Assembly (NCBI RefSeq): GCF_009917485.1
Contig: NZ_QZDT01000008.1
Span: 1 to 64,000, forward strand
Origin: Parablautia muri
Lineage (GTDB): Bacteria; Bacillota; Clostridia; Lachnospirales; Lachnospiraceae
DNA: 64,000 nt
Direction of reading: 5' to 3'
A model generated the notes under the pieces. It worked only from the letters and a program-made list of their open reading frames with translations. It was not told the origin of the DNA and ran no database searches. This document shows, piece after piece, positions 55,266 to 64,000 of the stretch. The translations under genes were made by a program, and so were the position numbers. Each line of letters opens with the position of its first letter. Position 1 is the stretch's first letter.

Positions 55266-56581
55266 AGCTGGGCAACCACAAATATATCATAAATTGATTT
55301 GATGGCTGTCTCAAAATCATCATTGGCAACACCGATAATAATATTTAACTCGCTTGATCCCTGGTCTATCATTTTTACATTCACGTTCACGTGGGCCAGG
55401 GCGGAAAAGATGCGTCCTGCCGTTCCCCTTGTGGATTTCATACCACGCCCCACCACGGCAATCAGCGCAAGATCCGCTTCTATATCTATACTATCGGGAT
55501 CCGCTAACCTGTGAACGGCAGATACCACCTTCTGTTCTTTATCTATAAATTCATCCTGATGTACAAACACGGTCATAGTATCTATGCCAGAGGGCACATG
55601 CTCAAAGGAAATTCCATTGTCTTCAAAAGCCTGAAGCACTTTTCTGCCAAACCCGATTTCCGAATTCATCATAGCTTTTTCTATATTAACAGCGCAGAAT
55701 CCCTTTTTCCCTGCAATACCGGTAATAACATATTTCGATTTCTGGCAGGTGCTCTCTACAATCCAGGTGCCATTATCCTCAGGCTGGTTGGTATTGCGGA
55801 TGTTGATGGGAATCCCCTCTCTCCTTACCGGAAAGATTGCATCCTCATGAAGCACGCTGGCGCCCATGTAGGACAACTCTCTGAGCTCTCTGTAGGTGAT
55901 GGTATCGATTCCTTCGGGATTCTCAATGATTCTCGGGTCAGCAATCAAAAATCCTGACACATCTGTCCAGTTCTCATATACATCCGCCTTCACGGCTCTG
56001 GCCACAATAGATCCTGTGATATCCGAACCGCCTCTCGAAAATGTTTTAACCCTGCCGTCCGCATATGCCCCGTAAAACCCCGGTATAACAGCACGCTCAA
56101 TGCCTGCAAGACGTTCTCCTAAAATCTGATTGGTTGCCTCAGAGTCAAACTCTCCGTTTTCTTTAAACCGAATCACCTCGGCGGCATCCACGAACTCAAA
56201 TTCCAGATAAGCTGCCATAATGATACCATTCAAATACTCGCCTCTGGAAGCCGCATAATTCTCCCCTGCGTTTTCTTTTAAATTTTTTTCAATTATATCA
56301 AATTCCTTTTTCAGAGAAAGCTTTAAGAAAAGTCCGTCAATGATTTCCTGATAACGCTCTTTTATGCACGTAAGCTTCTTTGTAAAATCCTCACCTGCCT
56401 GTGCTAATTGACAGCATTCATAGAGCATATCCGTAACCTTTGTATCCTCTGGAAATCTTTTTCCTGGCGCAGATGGTATCACATAGCGCCTTTCCGTATC
56501 TTTATGAATAATTTCTCCCGCCTTTTTAAACTGCTCCGCACTGGCAAGAGAACTTCCGCCAAATTTTACAACTTTTTTCAT
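55262..56581 (-). CDS. lysC: Aspartate kinase
   Basis: 439 residues, phosphorylates aspartate, the first step to lysine, threonine and methionine. The kinase domain starts VVKFGGSSLASAEQ, with FSRGGSDITGSIVARAVKAD and WTDVSGFLIADPR as substrate/ATP motifs. Two C-terminal ACT domains (about 300-439) end in MIDQGSSELNIIIGV, where end products usually bind. ATG 56581 is chosen because GGAGGATTAGT precedes it, at the end of repeat C4. Last gene of the ACT-hom-kinase-lysC cluster. Confidence 0.95.
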   Translation of the reverse strand: MKKVVKFGGSSLASAEQFKKAGEIIHKDTERRYVIPSAPGKRFPEDTKVTDMLYECCQLAQAGEDFTKKLTCIKERYQEIIDGLFLKLSLKKEFDIIEKNLKENAGENYAASRGEYLNGIIMAAYLEFEFVDAAEVIRFKENGEFDSEATNQILGERLAGIERAVIPGFYGAYADGRVKTFSRGGSDITGSIVARAVKADVYENWTDVSGFLIADPRIIENPEGIDTITYRELRELSYMGASVLHEDAIFPVRREGIPINIRNTNQPEDNGTWIVESTCQKSKYVITGIAGKKGFCAVNIEKAMMNSEIGFGRKVLQAFEDNGISFEHVPSGIDTMTVFVHQDEFIDKEQKVVSAVHRLADPDSIDIEADLALIAVVGRGMKSTRGTAGRIFSALAHVNVNVKMIDQGSSELNIIIGVANDDFETAIKSIYDIFVVAQL

Positions 56582-56591
56582 ACTAATCCTC

Positions 56592-56678
56592 CATACTTCC
56601 AACAGCTCGCAAATTTGGGCGTAAACACAAATCTCCCCATTATTGCCAGCAGCCCGCAATTTGGGCGCAGGCACAAGT
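56592..56678 (-). repeat. CAAATTTG leader repeat, family C copy 4 (double)
   Basis: Two units in tandem. Near the gene: AGATTTGTGTTTACGCCC joined to AAATTTGCGAG, then GTTGGAAGTATGGAGGATTA and the lysC ATG. A second, more diverged unit (CTTGTGCCTGCGCCCAAATT) lies just upstream, up to the end of the preceding gene. Confidence 0.75.
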
Positions 56679-56701
56679 CCTGATGAAGAATGCCCACATA
56701 T

Positions 56702-57910
56702 TTATCTCTCCAACAGCTTATTTATTATTGTATGCCCCTGTGAAACAAAATTCCCACTTTCACCGGCTTCTTTTTCATTATAATTATGGCTTTCTTTTTT
56801 TGGTGAGGCGCTATCATACAAAAGGTAGGGAACACTGTCTGATGTATGAGTCCGCACTCTAATCGGCGTAGGATGATCCGGCATTACCAACAGCCGATAA
56901 TTTGTTCCCTCTGCGTCAAGCGATTTCACTAACGGCCCTATCACTCTCTTATCCAAATATTCGATGGCCTGTACCTTCTTTTCCACGCTGCCTTGGTGCC
57001 CCATTTCATCCGGTGCCTCCACATGGATATATGCAAAATCATATCCATTTTGCAGTGCATTCAAAGCCGCCTGTACCTTGCCTTCATAGTTGGTATGCAG
57101 TCCGCCGTTAGCACCCTCCACCTGGGCCACTCCCATTCCTGCCCCTACGGCGATTCCCTTTAGGAGGTCAACTGCTGAAACCATCATTCCTTTTAGGCCA
57201 TTCTTTTCCTCAAAGGAAGAAAGGGCCGGTCTTGTGCCGGCTCCCCAGAACCAGCAGCAGTTGGCAGGGTTAAGGCCATTTTTCTTTCTTTCTATATTAA
57301 TGGGATGATTTACCAGAATCTCATGGCTTCTTTTCATCATATAAAGAAGCTGTTCATCATGGGGAAGATATTCTCCAATCACCTGGCCTAACACATCGTG
57401 AGGCTGGGACAAATCTATCACCTGGCCTTTATTCCAAATCAGGCAATGTCTGTAACTGGTTCCCACGTAAAACTGATAGGTCTCATTTTGAAGCTCCGCC
57501 TTCACCGCCTTAAGTAAAACCGCACAATCCTCCGTGCTGATTTCCCCTGAGCTGTGGTCTATAATGGTTCTTTCTTCAAAAGGAACATTCTCCTCCGAAA
57601 TCGTCACAATATTACACCGAATGGCCACATCCGTATCTTTCATAGGAACGCCGATGCTGAGGGCTTCCAGCGGTGAGCGGCCTGAATAATAAAGCTTCGG
57701 GTCATAGCCCAGCACCGAAAGATTGGCCGTATCTGATCCCGGCTTCATTCCCTCCGGAATGGTATGCACAAGCCCGATTTCCGATAGTTTACTTAATCTG
57801 TCCATGGCAGGTGTATCTGCATAAGCAAGAGGCGTCATTCCTGAAAGCGCCTCAATGGGTTCGTCTGCCATCCCGTCCCCAAGCACGATGATATATTTTT
57901 TCTCTGACAT
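56702..57910 (-). CDS. ApgM-type phosphomutase, proposed homoserine kinase
   Basis: 402 residues of the cofactor-independent phosphoglycerate mutase/alkaline phosphatase superfamily. IIVLGDGMADEP holds the metal Asp and SDTANLSVLG the Ser region. IHVEAPDEMGHQG and MPDHPTPIRVRTHTSD hold further metal ligands. Archaeal-type members are mutases, but the subfamily next to hom genes is annotated as proposed homoserine kinase. Its position between hom and lysC supports that role. I chose ATG 57910 because AAGGGAAAT precedes it; ATG 57922 is an alternative. Confidence 0.88.
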   Translation of the reverse strand: MSEKKYIIVLGDGMADEPIEALSGMTPLAYADTPAMDRLSKLSEIGLVHTIPEGMKPGSDTANLSVLGYDPKLYYSGRSPLEALSIGVPMKDTDVAIRCNIVTISEENVPFEERTIIDHSSGEISTEDCAVLLKAVKAELQNETYQFYVGTSYRHCLIWNKGQVIDLSQPHDVLGQVIGEYLPHDEQLLYMMKRSHEILVNHPINIERKKNGLNPANCCWFWGAGTRPALSSFEEKNGLKGMMVSAVDLLKGIAVGAGMGVAQVEGANGGLHTNYEGKVQAALNALQNGYDFAYIHVEAPDEMGHQGSVEKKVQAIEYLDKRVIGPLVKSLDAEGTNYRLLVMPDHPTPIRVRTHTSDSVPYLLYDSASPKKESHNYNEKEAGESGNFVSQGHTIINKLLER

Positions 57911-57966
57911 ATTTCCCTTCATTTCCGCCCGGCCGCCTGCCGTGCCACTCTATATTAACATTGCTT

Positions 57967-59175
57967 TTATTCATTCATCCGAATGCGGTTTATCATTCCG
58001 GCCTCCTTGGCCTTTCTGTCAAATTCTTCCTCTGTCATCTTCTCTGTCACAAAAGCAAATTCTCCTGGTACATCCGCCTCTATCACACTTGCGCGCTCAA
58101 AAGCCTGCAATGCCTTTTTCTCATTTTCTAATGCCACCCGCACAAAAAACCTGTGGCTTGTTCGTTCGATTCCGGTAAGCTCCACATCCTGCGCATCCCA
58201 GAAACACATAATAACCTTTCCAATATGTCTTGCACAGTCCACCACATCAGATACCACCGCGCTTGCCGTGGGCAGCTTTCCGGCTCCCCTGCCATAATAC
58301 ATAGAGTCACCCAGCATATTTCCGTGAACGCAGACAGCGTTAAACACATCATTGACCATATATAAAGGATGGGACTTGCTAACCAGGAAGGGCGCTACCA
58401 TGGCATAAAACTGTCCTTCTTCTTCCCTGCTCATTGCCAGCAGCTTAATGGTTTTACCCATTGCATGGGCATAAACAAAATCAGTGGATGTAATTTTCGT
58501 GATGCCTTCTGTATAAATATCCTGATATTTCACATTTTTCCCACACATAAGCGAAGAAAGAATGGCTATTTTGCGGCAGGCGTCATACCCTTCCACATCC
58601 GCCTCAGGATTCCGTTCCGCATATCCCTTCTCCTGAGCATCCTTAAGCACTTCTGCAAAATCAACCCCTTCCTTTTCCATACGGGAAAGAATATAATTGG
58701 TAGTTCCATTTAAAATTCCCGTAATGGCATCTATCTTTTCGGCTGTTAAAGAATAATTTAAAGGCCTGATAATTGGAATACCACCGCCCACACTGGCTTC
58801 AAACAGGTAATTACACTGATTTTCATGGGCAATCTTGATAAGCTCCGGCCCATGAGCCGCCACCAGCTCCTTATTGGAGGTACACACACTTTTCCCAAGC
58901 ATAAGCGCCCTTTTCGTAAAGTCATAAGCGGGCTTTAACCCTCCCATGGTTTCGCAGATGATTTTTACCTCAGGATCATTTAAAATCTGTTCCACGTCAT
59001 GGACTATCTTGCTTTCATAGGCATCGCCCGGAAAATCCCTTAAATCCAATATATATTTAATATTAACCGCCTCGCCGGCTCCGCATTTCTTATTGATTTC
59101 TTCCTTATTTTTTTCAATTACCTCCACGACACCGCTTCCCACCGTACCGTATCCCATTACCGCTACCTGAATCAT
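57967..59175 (-). CDS. hom: Homoserine dehydrogenase
   Basis: 402 residues, reduces aspartate semialdehyde to homoserine. The NAD(P) motif GYGTVGSGVVEVI is at residues 8-20, and the catalytic region has GILNGTTNYILSRM and YAERNPEADVEGYDACRK. A C-terminal ACT domain (about 325-402) allows threonine feedback. ATG 59175 follows GAACGGAGGG. Second gene of the cluster, 57 nt before the kinase gene and 94 nt after the ACT regulator gene. Confidence 0.95.
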   Translation of the reverse strand: MIQVAVMGYGTVGSGVVEVIEKNKEEINKKCGAGEAVNIKYILDLRDFPGDAYESKIVHDVEQILNDPEVKIICETMGGLKPAYDFTKRALMLGKSVCTSNKELVAAHGPELIKIAHENQCNYLFEASVGGGIPIIRPLNYSLTAEKIDAITGILNGTTNYILSRMEKEGVDFAEVLKDAQEKGYAERNPEADVEGYDACRKIAILSSLMCGKNVKYQDIYTEGITKITSTDFVYAHAMGKTIKLLAMSREEEGQFYAMVAPFLVSKSHPLYMVNDVFNAVCVHGNMLGDSMYYGRGAGKLPTASAVVSDVVDCARHIGKVIMCFWDAQDVELTGIERTSHRFFVRVALENEKKALQAFERASVIEADVPGEFAFVTEKMTEEEFDRKAKEAGMINRIRMNE

Positions 59176-59210
59176 TTTATCCCTCCGTTCTTACCCATAG
59201 TCCACATTTT

Positions 59211-59250
59211 CAGGCCAGGCACAAATTTGGACACAAACACAAATTTGTCA
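59211..59250 (-). repeat. CAAATTTG leader repeat, family C copy 5
   Basis: CAAATTTG-TGTTTGTGTC-CAAATTTG between the ACT-domain gene and hom. The spacer has drifted but keeps the 10-nt length. The tail with the ribosome site (CGGAGGGATAAA) is not obviously part of the repeat here. Confidence 0.7.
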
Positions 59251-59269
59251 CCATCAAAACTTTGCTTTT

Positions 59270-59713
59270 TCAATTTTTTGACTCCGCCAATATCTTTACA
59301 TTCATAACACCCTGCTGTCTCCTTAAGTTTTCCAGCATCTCAGAAACATTTCCCGTTGTGGGCAGCACCTGCACACTTAAGCTTAAGGAGGCCACTCCAT
59401 TAATCGGAATGCTTTGATGTATCGTCAAAATATTAGCCCCAAACTCTGCAATAATCTTGAGCACATCCGACAAGAGCCCCGGTTCATCCTCCATCTGAAA
59501 GGTCAGTGTAATGGTGGTTCCCTGTAAATGCTCATGGAACTGGAATATATCATCCTTATATTTATAAAAGGAGCTGCGGCTGATGCCTACCTGGTCTGCT
59601 GCCTCATTAACCGTATGCACCTTACCTGTCTCTAAGAGCCGCTTGGCTTCCACTACCTTCAAAAGAACCTCCGGTACCGCCCGCTCTTTCATCACAAAAT
59701 ATCTGGTTCCCAT
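59270..59713 (-). CDS. ACT domain regulatory protein (UPF0735/PheB-like)
   Basis: 147 residues. A helix-turn-helix-like segment (about 27-50, HTVNEAADQVGISRSSFYKY) is followed by one ACT domain (about 65-140, MEDEPGLLSDVLKIIAEFGA). ACT domains bind amino acids, so this is probably an amino-acid-sensing regulator. ATG 59713 is preceded only by AGGTG; a GTG three codons earlier is an alternative. First in the threonine/lysine cluster. Confidence 0.88.
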   Translation of the reverse strand: MGTRYFVMKERAVPEVLLKVVEAKRLLETGKVHTVNEAADQVGISRSSFYKYKDDIFQFHEHLQGTTITLTFQMEDEPGLLSDVLKIIAEFGANILTIHQSIPINGVASLSLSVQVLPTTGNVSEMLENLRRQQGVMNVKILAESKN

Positions 59714-59818
59714 AGTCCACACCTATACTTCTCGCACCATTCTCTCTATCACGGACACTTGTGTGCCAACGAGGGATATTGTATCATAAACCTGATTGCA
59801 TGGCAAGTATTTTTAGAC

Positions 59819-61186
59819 TCAATTTGCTTTTTCCTTCTCCATCCTTTTAAATAATCTTCCAAGCACTATAACTGCTGCCGCTGCCAGCACCACTTCCGCC
59901 GAAAACTGTGTATAAGCAAGCCCATACAAAGGAAACAGTGCGTTTAAAATATAAATAGCCGGAATTTCTAACAAAATCTTCCTCATAATTGCAAAAATAA
60001 GGGCTTCCTTCCCCATTCCCACAGCCTGGAAAACGCCAACTGCCAAAAAGTCCATGCACAAAAACGGCAGTCCAATACAAAAGCCACGCAAAAACCGGCT
60101 TCCATACGCCACAATTACTTCGTTATCCATAAACATGGTAATAAGCGGGCCGGCGCCTACATAATAGCCTGCCACTACCACAACAATAAACCCTAAGCAC
60201 ACCTTCGCCGTGAACAAAATAGTTTCCTTCATCCGTCTGTGATTTCCACTGGAATAGTTGTAACTGACAAGCGGCATAATCCCTTGGGATAATCCCATTG
60301 CAATGTTCATGGGAACCATATTAATCTTCTGTGTAATTCCCATAGCTGCCACCGCATCCGCACCAAAGCCGGCCGTAAAATTGTTCAAAATAGTCATTCC
60401 GGTCACATTTAAAAGATTCTGGATGGAGGCAGGTATTCCCACGCCGCATATTCCCAACACAATTTCCTTTCGCAGGCAAAATTTCTGGGGCAGAATACAG
60501 ACAAATGTTTTTTTCCTCCGGACAAAAACCAGCACCAAAAAGTAAAGGAACGCCACACAGTTAGAGAGAAAAGTCGCCAGCCCTGCGCCTGCCGCTCCCA
60601 TATTCAGTCCCCAGGGAAGAATAAAAATCGGGTCTAATATCATATTTAAAAGGCACCCGCTCATAGTGCCAATACTGGCATGAAGCGATGAGCCTTCCGA
60701 CCGCACCATATAAGCCATCACGACATTTAAGATAGCCGGTACCGCCCCGAAATTTACTGTCCATTTCATATAATCCGCCGTAGCTGCAAGCGTATCCACA
60801 TCCGCTCCCAGCAGTTTTAAAAGGGGCATTTTAAAAATCGTACATGCCAGTGAAAAGAGCAGACCGCAAAACAGAGCGCAGTAAAATCCGAAAGCCGAGC
60901 TCCTGTACACAGTCTCATAATCCTTCCTGCCCAGCGCCCGGCTCATCATACTTGACGAGCCTACCCCAAACAGATTATTCACCGCATTGAATGCCAACAG
61001 CACCGGAGCCGCCAGCGTCACCGCCGCATTTTGTATAGGGTCATTGATCATCCCCACAAAATAAGTATCCGCCAGATTATAAATCACCATCACCAGCGAG
61101 CTTATAATGGTCGGCACCGCCAGCTTTGCCACCGCTCTTGGAATTGGAATATTTTCAAATAAAGCTGTTTTACTTTCCTCCTGCAT
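59819..61186 (-). CDS. MATE-family efflux transporter
   Basis: 455 residues and 12 predicted membrane segments in two homologous halves. PTIISSLVMVIYNLADTYFV near the N-terminus and GIGVPASIQNLLN-type sequence (GVGIPASIQNLLNVTGM) at the start of the second half are typical. It exports drugs or cationic metabolites using Na+ or H+. ATG 61186 follows GGAAGGGAAAATAT. Downstream of gatB but separated by 328 bp with hairpins, so probably its own transcript. Confidence 0.93.
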   Translation of the reverse strand: MQEESKTALFENIPIPRAVAKLAVPTIISSLVMVIYNLADTYFVGMINDPIQNAAVTLAAPVLLAFNAVNNLFGVGSSSMMSRALGRKDYETVYRSSAFGFYCALFCGLLFSLACTIFKMPLLKLLGADVDTLAATADYMKWTVNFGAVPAILNVVMAYMVRSEGSSLHASIGTMSGCLLNMILDPIFILPWGLNMGAAGAGLATFLSNCVAFLYFLVLVFVRRKKTFVCILPQKFCLRKEIVLGICGVGIPASIQNLLNVTGMTILNNFTAGFGADAVAAMGITQKINMVPMNIAMGLSQGIMPLVSYNYSSGNHRRMKETILFTAKVCLGFIVVVVAGYYVGAGPLITMFMDNEVIVAYGSRFLRGFCIGLPFLCMDFLAVGVFQAVGMGKEALIFAIMRKILLEIPAIYILNALFPLYGLAYTQFSAEVVLAAAAVIVLGRLFKRMEKEKAN

Positions 61187-61362
61187 ATATTTTCCCTTCC
61201 TTCACAAAAATTCTTCTACATATACCTGATATCTTATCCTGAAATATTTTAAGCGTTAACCTTTAAAAAATTCTTAGATAGCATTTTTTGACATCTTAGA
61301 ACTTCTTCACACTCATTGGCATTTTGACCCTGCATTGCAGAGATTCAAATCTATACGCCAAA

Positions 61363-61388
61363 GGCCGGACAGCCAAAACTGTCCGACC
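61363..61388. terminator. Possible terminator hairpin between gatB and the MATE gene
   Basis: GGCCGGACAG/CTGTCCGACC with a CCAAAA loop. The minus-strand tail (TTTGGCG) has only three T, so termination is uncertain. Confidence 0.4.
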
Positions 61389-61420
61389 TATATACCTTTA
61401 ACAATCGCCTTTGCCTGCAT

Positions 61421-61495
61421 AAACAAAGCCGTCACACCTTGCGAGCCGGTTTATTGCAACAAACGCCGTCACGCTTTTAGGCCGGCTTATTGTAA
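61421..61495 (+). repeat. Imperfect tandem repeat (family E, copies 2 and 3)
   Basis: AACAAAGCCGTCACACCTT with GAGCCGGTTTATTGC, then AACAAACGCCGTCACGCTTT with GGCCGGCTTATTGT. The two units of about 36 bp resemble 370-433. They lie in the 328-bp gap 61187-61514, which shows no gene. Confidence 0.45.
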
Positions 61496-61514
61496 TAAAA
61501 GCCCATTTTCGCTG

Positions 61515-62945
61515 TTATAAAAGCTCTTTTAGCAGCTTATTCACCATACCCGGGTCAGCCTTTCCTTTCATGGCTTTCATGGTCTGTCCAACCAAGAATC
61601 CAATCGCTTTCTCCTTACCATTGCGATAGTCCTCCACGGACTGAGGATTCTTTGCGATCACCTCCTCCACCGTCCGGCGAAGGGCTCCCTCATCATTTAC
61701 GGTTTTAAGCCCGTGCTCCTCCACGTACTTTTCAGGGTCAATATCCTGCGCAAACATGACCTCAAATACTTCCTTTGCAACGGAACCGTTAATCGCCTTG
61801 GCATCTACCAGTAAAATCAGTTTTGCCAGATTTTCCGGTGAAAATCCCACCTCCTCGGGATCCATACTTTTCTCCTTAAGAAGCCTTAGGGTTTCCCCCA
61901 TCAGCCAGTTAGACACCTTCTTAGGCTGGCTTCCCAAGGCCACCGTTGCCTCAAATAGATCCGCCATGTGTTTACTTTCTGTGATAATCTCAATATCGTA
62001 ATCGGGAATGTCAAACTCCTCTTTATAGCGGCGCATCTTATCCTCCCGAAATTCCGGCTGCTTTTCGCGTACCGCTTCCAGGAAAGCGTCATCCAGTACA
62101 ATGGGCACTAAGTCCGGATCCGGAAAATAACGGTAATCCTGGGCGTCCTCCTTGCTCCTCATGGCATAGGATTCCCCCCTGTTATCATCCCATCTGCGGG
62201 TCTCCTGCACCACCTTTTTTCCTTCCTCCAAAAGGTCTATCTGCCGCTCTCTTTCCCCTTCAATGGCTCTTGCAATCGCCCGGAAAGAATTTAAGTTTTT
62301 CATTTCCGTACGAGTGCCAAACTCCTTCGCCCCCACTTCCCTTATGGACAGATTCACATCGGCCCGCATGGAGCCTTCCTGAAGCTTGCAGTCAGAAGCC
62401 CCCAAATACTGGATAATCATCCGAAGCTTTTCCAGATACGCAATCACCTCATTTGCGCTGCGCATGTCAGGCTCCGAGACAATCTCTATCAAAGGTACCC
62501 CCGAACGGTTAAAATCCACCAGCGAACAATCATCCCACTCGTCATGAATCAGCTTGCCCGCATCCTCCTCCATATGGATTTCATGTATTCCCACAAACTT
62601 CTTTCCGTCCTCCGAATCAATCTCCACCCTGCCCTTTTGACAGATTGGCAGATAAAGCTGGGAAATTTGGTAGTTTTGCGGATTATCCGGATAAAAATAA
62701 TTTTTACGGTCAAATTTGCAATATCTGCTGATGGTGCAATTTGTTGCAAGCCCTACCGCCACCGCATATTCCAGTACCTGTCTGTTCAGCACCGGAAGGG
62801 AGCCCGGCATCCCGGTACAGACCGGACAGGTATGGGTGTTAGGCTCTCCTCCAAAAGCAGTGGAGCATCCGCAAAAAATTTTCGTCCTGGTGGCCAGCTC
62901 CACATGTACCTCAAGCCCGATTACTGTCTCATATTGCTTTGCCAT
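61515..62945 (-). CDS. gatB: Aspartyl/glutamyl-tRNA amidotransferase subunit B
   Basis: 476 residues. GatB binds the mischarged tRNA and ATP and activates Glu-tRNA-Gln or Asp-tRNA-Asn for amidation. The start [20 protein letters not shown], zinc site cysteines ([17 protein letters not shown]) and [16 protein letters not shown] are characteristic. A helical and YqeY-like tail ends it. I chose ATG 62945 because AAGGAGG lies 9 nt upstream. It overlaps gatA by 17 nt. Confidence 0.96.
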   Translation of the reverse strand: MAKQYETVIGLEVHVELATRTKIFCGCSTAFGGEPNTHTCPVCTGMPGSLPVLNRQVLEYAVAVGLATNCTISRYCKFDRKNYFYPDNPQNYQISQLYLPICQKGRVEIDSEDGKKFVGIHEIHMEEDAGKLIHDEWDDCSLVDFNRSGVPLIEIVSEPDMRSANEVIAYLEKLRMIIQYLGASDCKLQEGSMRADVNLSIREVGAKEFGTRTEMKNLNSFRAIARAIEGERERQIDLLEEGKKVVQETRRWDDNRGESYAMRSKEDAQDYRYFPDPDLVPIVLDDAFLEAVREKQPEFREDKMRRYKEEFDIPDYDIEIITESKHMADLFEATVALGSQPKKVSNWLMGETLRLLKEKSMDPEEVGFSPENLAKLILLVDAKAINGSVAKEVFEVMFAQDIDPEKYVEEHGLKTVNDEGALRRTVEEVIAKNPQSVEDYRNGKEKAIGFLVGQTMKAMKGKADPGMVNKLLKELL

Positions 62946-64000
62946 GCGCTCCATCCTCCTTTTTGCCAAATGCACCTCTTGCCTTTTCATAAGTGTAAGC
63001 TGTCCGTATCAGTTTCTTTTCCTGAAAGCAATCTCCAATCAGTTGCAGTCCAATGGGCAGCCCCTTAGAATCGATGCCGCAGGGCATACTTAAGCCCGGC
63101 AACCCCGCTAAATTAATGGAAATGGTATAAATATCACCCAGATACATCTTGATTGGGTCGGAAAGACTCTCCCCCAGCTTAGGCGCTGTGGTCGGAGCCA
63201 CCGGCCCCAAAATCACATCATATTTGGCAAAGGCCTCGTCAAAAGCCTTTTTGATCAGCGCCTTTACCTTCAGCGCCTTTAAATAATAAGCGTCATAATA
63301 GCCGGAGCTCAGCACAAAGCTGCCCAGCATGATTCTGCGCTTTACCTCCGGACCAAAGCCTTCGCTGCGGGACTTTTTGTACATATTGTGAAGTCCCTCA
63401 TAGCGCTCCGTGCGGTAGCCGTACTTGATGCCGTCAAAGCGCTCTAAGTTGGAGCTTGCCTCCGCCGCCGCAATGGTATAGTAAGTGGGGATGGCATACT
63501 CCACCAGACTTAAATCAAATTCTTCCACCACAGCGCCCTTTTCTCTCAGTACCTTTGCCGCCTTTAAAACGGCTCCTTTTACCTCCGGGTCAAGGCCCTC
63601 CCCAAAATAATCTTTCGGAAGGCCAATCCGCATTCCCTTAACGTCTTCCTTAAGAGCCGAAGTAAAATCAGTGTCGTTTCTTTTTACCGAAGTGGAATCC
63701 TTCGCATCATGGGAGGAAATCACTTCCATAACCGTTGCACAGTCAGTTACATCCTTACATAAAGGCCCAATTTGATCCAGGGAAGAACCGTAGGCAATCA
63801 ATCCATAGCGTGATACGGTTCCATAAGTAGGCTTTAGTCCCACCACGCCGCAGAAAGATGCGGGCTGGCGGATGGAACCGCCGGTATCCGAACCCAGGGC
63901 ATAAAAACATTCACTTGCCGCCACTGCCGCCGCGCTGCCCCCGGAGGAACCTCCCGGCACATGATCCTTGTTCCATGGATTTTTTGTTACCCCAAAAGCG
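62929..64000 (-). CDS. gatA: Aspartyl/glutamyl-tRNA amidotransferase subunit A (5' end outside window)
   Basis: The last about 356 residues of the amidase that releases ammonia from glutamine for GatB. The amidase signature [14 protein letters not shown] with [13 protein letters not shown] supplies the cis-Ser and nucleophilic Ser. The catalytic Lys should lie just upstream, beyond the window. [16 protein letters not shown] and [14 protein letters not shown] are typical C-terminal motifs. The frame is open through base 64000, reading [13 protein letters not shown] before the signature. gatC is expected further upstream. Confidence 0.96.
   Translation of the reverse strand, partial: AFGVTKNPWNKDHVPGGSSGGSAAAVAASECFYALGSDTGGSIRQPASFCGVVGLKPTYGTVSRYGLIAYGSSLDQIGPLCKDVTDCATVMEVISSHDAKDSTSVKRNDTDFTSALKEDVKGMRIGLPKDYFGEGLDPEVKGAVLKAAKVLREKGAVVEEFDLSLVEYAIPTYYTIAAAEASSNLERFDGIKYGYRTERYEGLHNMYKKSRSEGFGPEVKRRIMLGSFVLSSGYYDAYYLKALKVKALIKKAFDEAFAKYDVILGPVAPTTAPKLGESLSDPIKMYLGDIYTISINLAGLPGLSMPCGIDSKGLPIGLQLIGDCFQEKKLIRTAYTYEKARGAFGKKEDGAHGKAI

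Overview
The window looks like chromosomal DNA of an anaerobic, spore-forming gut Clostridium relative (Lachnospiraceae-type). The GC content is moderate, strong AGGAGG ribosome sites are common, and it carries spoVAC, Lachnospiraceae-type conserved proteins (DUF6062-, DUF6106- and DUF2225-like), a GlnRS beside GatAB, and many carbohydrate-import operons. Nearly all genes are on the minus strand. Only four convincing genes are on the plus strand (9429, 42007, 45194, 54399). I found no rRNA, tRNA or CRISPR array.

Layout. 1-2.7 kb: a partial PilZ-like gene, a SARP/BTAD-type regulator broken by two homopolymer frameshifts (one in a G10 tract), and a coiled-coil protein. 2.9-9 kb: an operon of GH4 glycosidase, PfkB kinase and GH123-like protein, ending in an FtsH protease whose start overlaps the glycosidase stop. 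9.4-16.7 kb: a plus-strand hydroxyacid dehydrogenase, then a minus-strand operon (hydroxyacid dehydrogenase, solute-binding lipoprotein, two permeases, Gfo/Idh oxidoreductase, AraC regulator). 17-19 kb: a cation/proton antiporter and an ISAs1-like transposase remnant. 19.2-29.8 kb: a galactoside-type operon (GH35/42-like enzyme, two permeases, binding protein, GH35) behind a near-consensus promoter with LacI-type operators, then two LacI-family regulators. 30-38.6 kb: an AAA-ATPase remnant, gltD-gltB, a CPBP protease and an S1-domain protein. 39-46 kb: an SGNH/MBOAT acylation pair, spoVAC, DUF6062-like, TetR and XRE regulators, and an acidic anchored protein. 46-54 kb: a MocR-type regulator, DUF2225-like, glnS, a PocR/PAS sensor-like protein, guaB and a DUF6106-like protein. 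54-64 kb: a membrane protein, then the aspartate-family cluster (ACT protein, hom, proposed homoserine kinase, lysC), a MATE exporter, gatB and partial gatA.

Functionally the window combines glycan capture, with two ABC importers that lack a local ATPase, and core nitrogen metabolism (glutamate synthase, Gln-tRNA formation, threonine/lysine branch, GMP synthesis).

The most unusual feature is a set of short repeats placed directly in front of start codons. Family C has six loci (CAAATTTG, about 10 nt, CAAATTTG). Family B has four loci (two successive hairpins, one with compensatory base changes). Most loci of both families run straight into the Shine-Dalgarno site of the next gene, as if they were portable leader modules. 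A third family, A, has a constant loop and 3' flank but variable stems, and lies outside genes at three loci.
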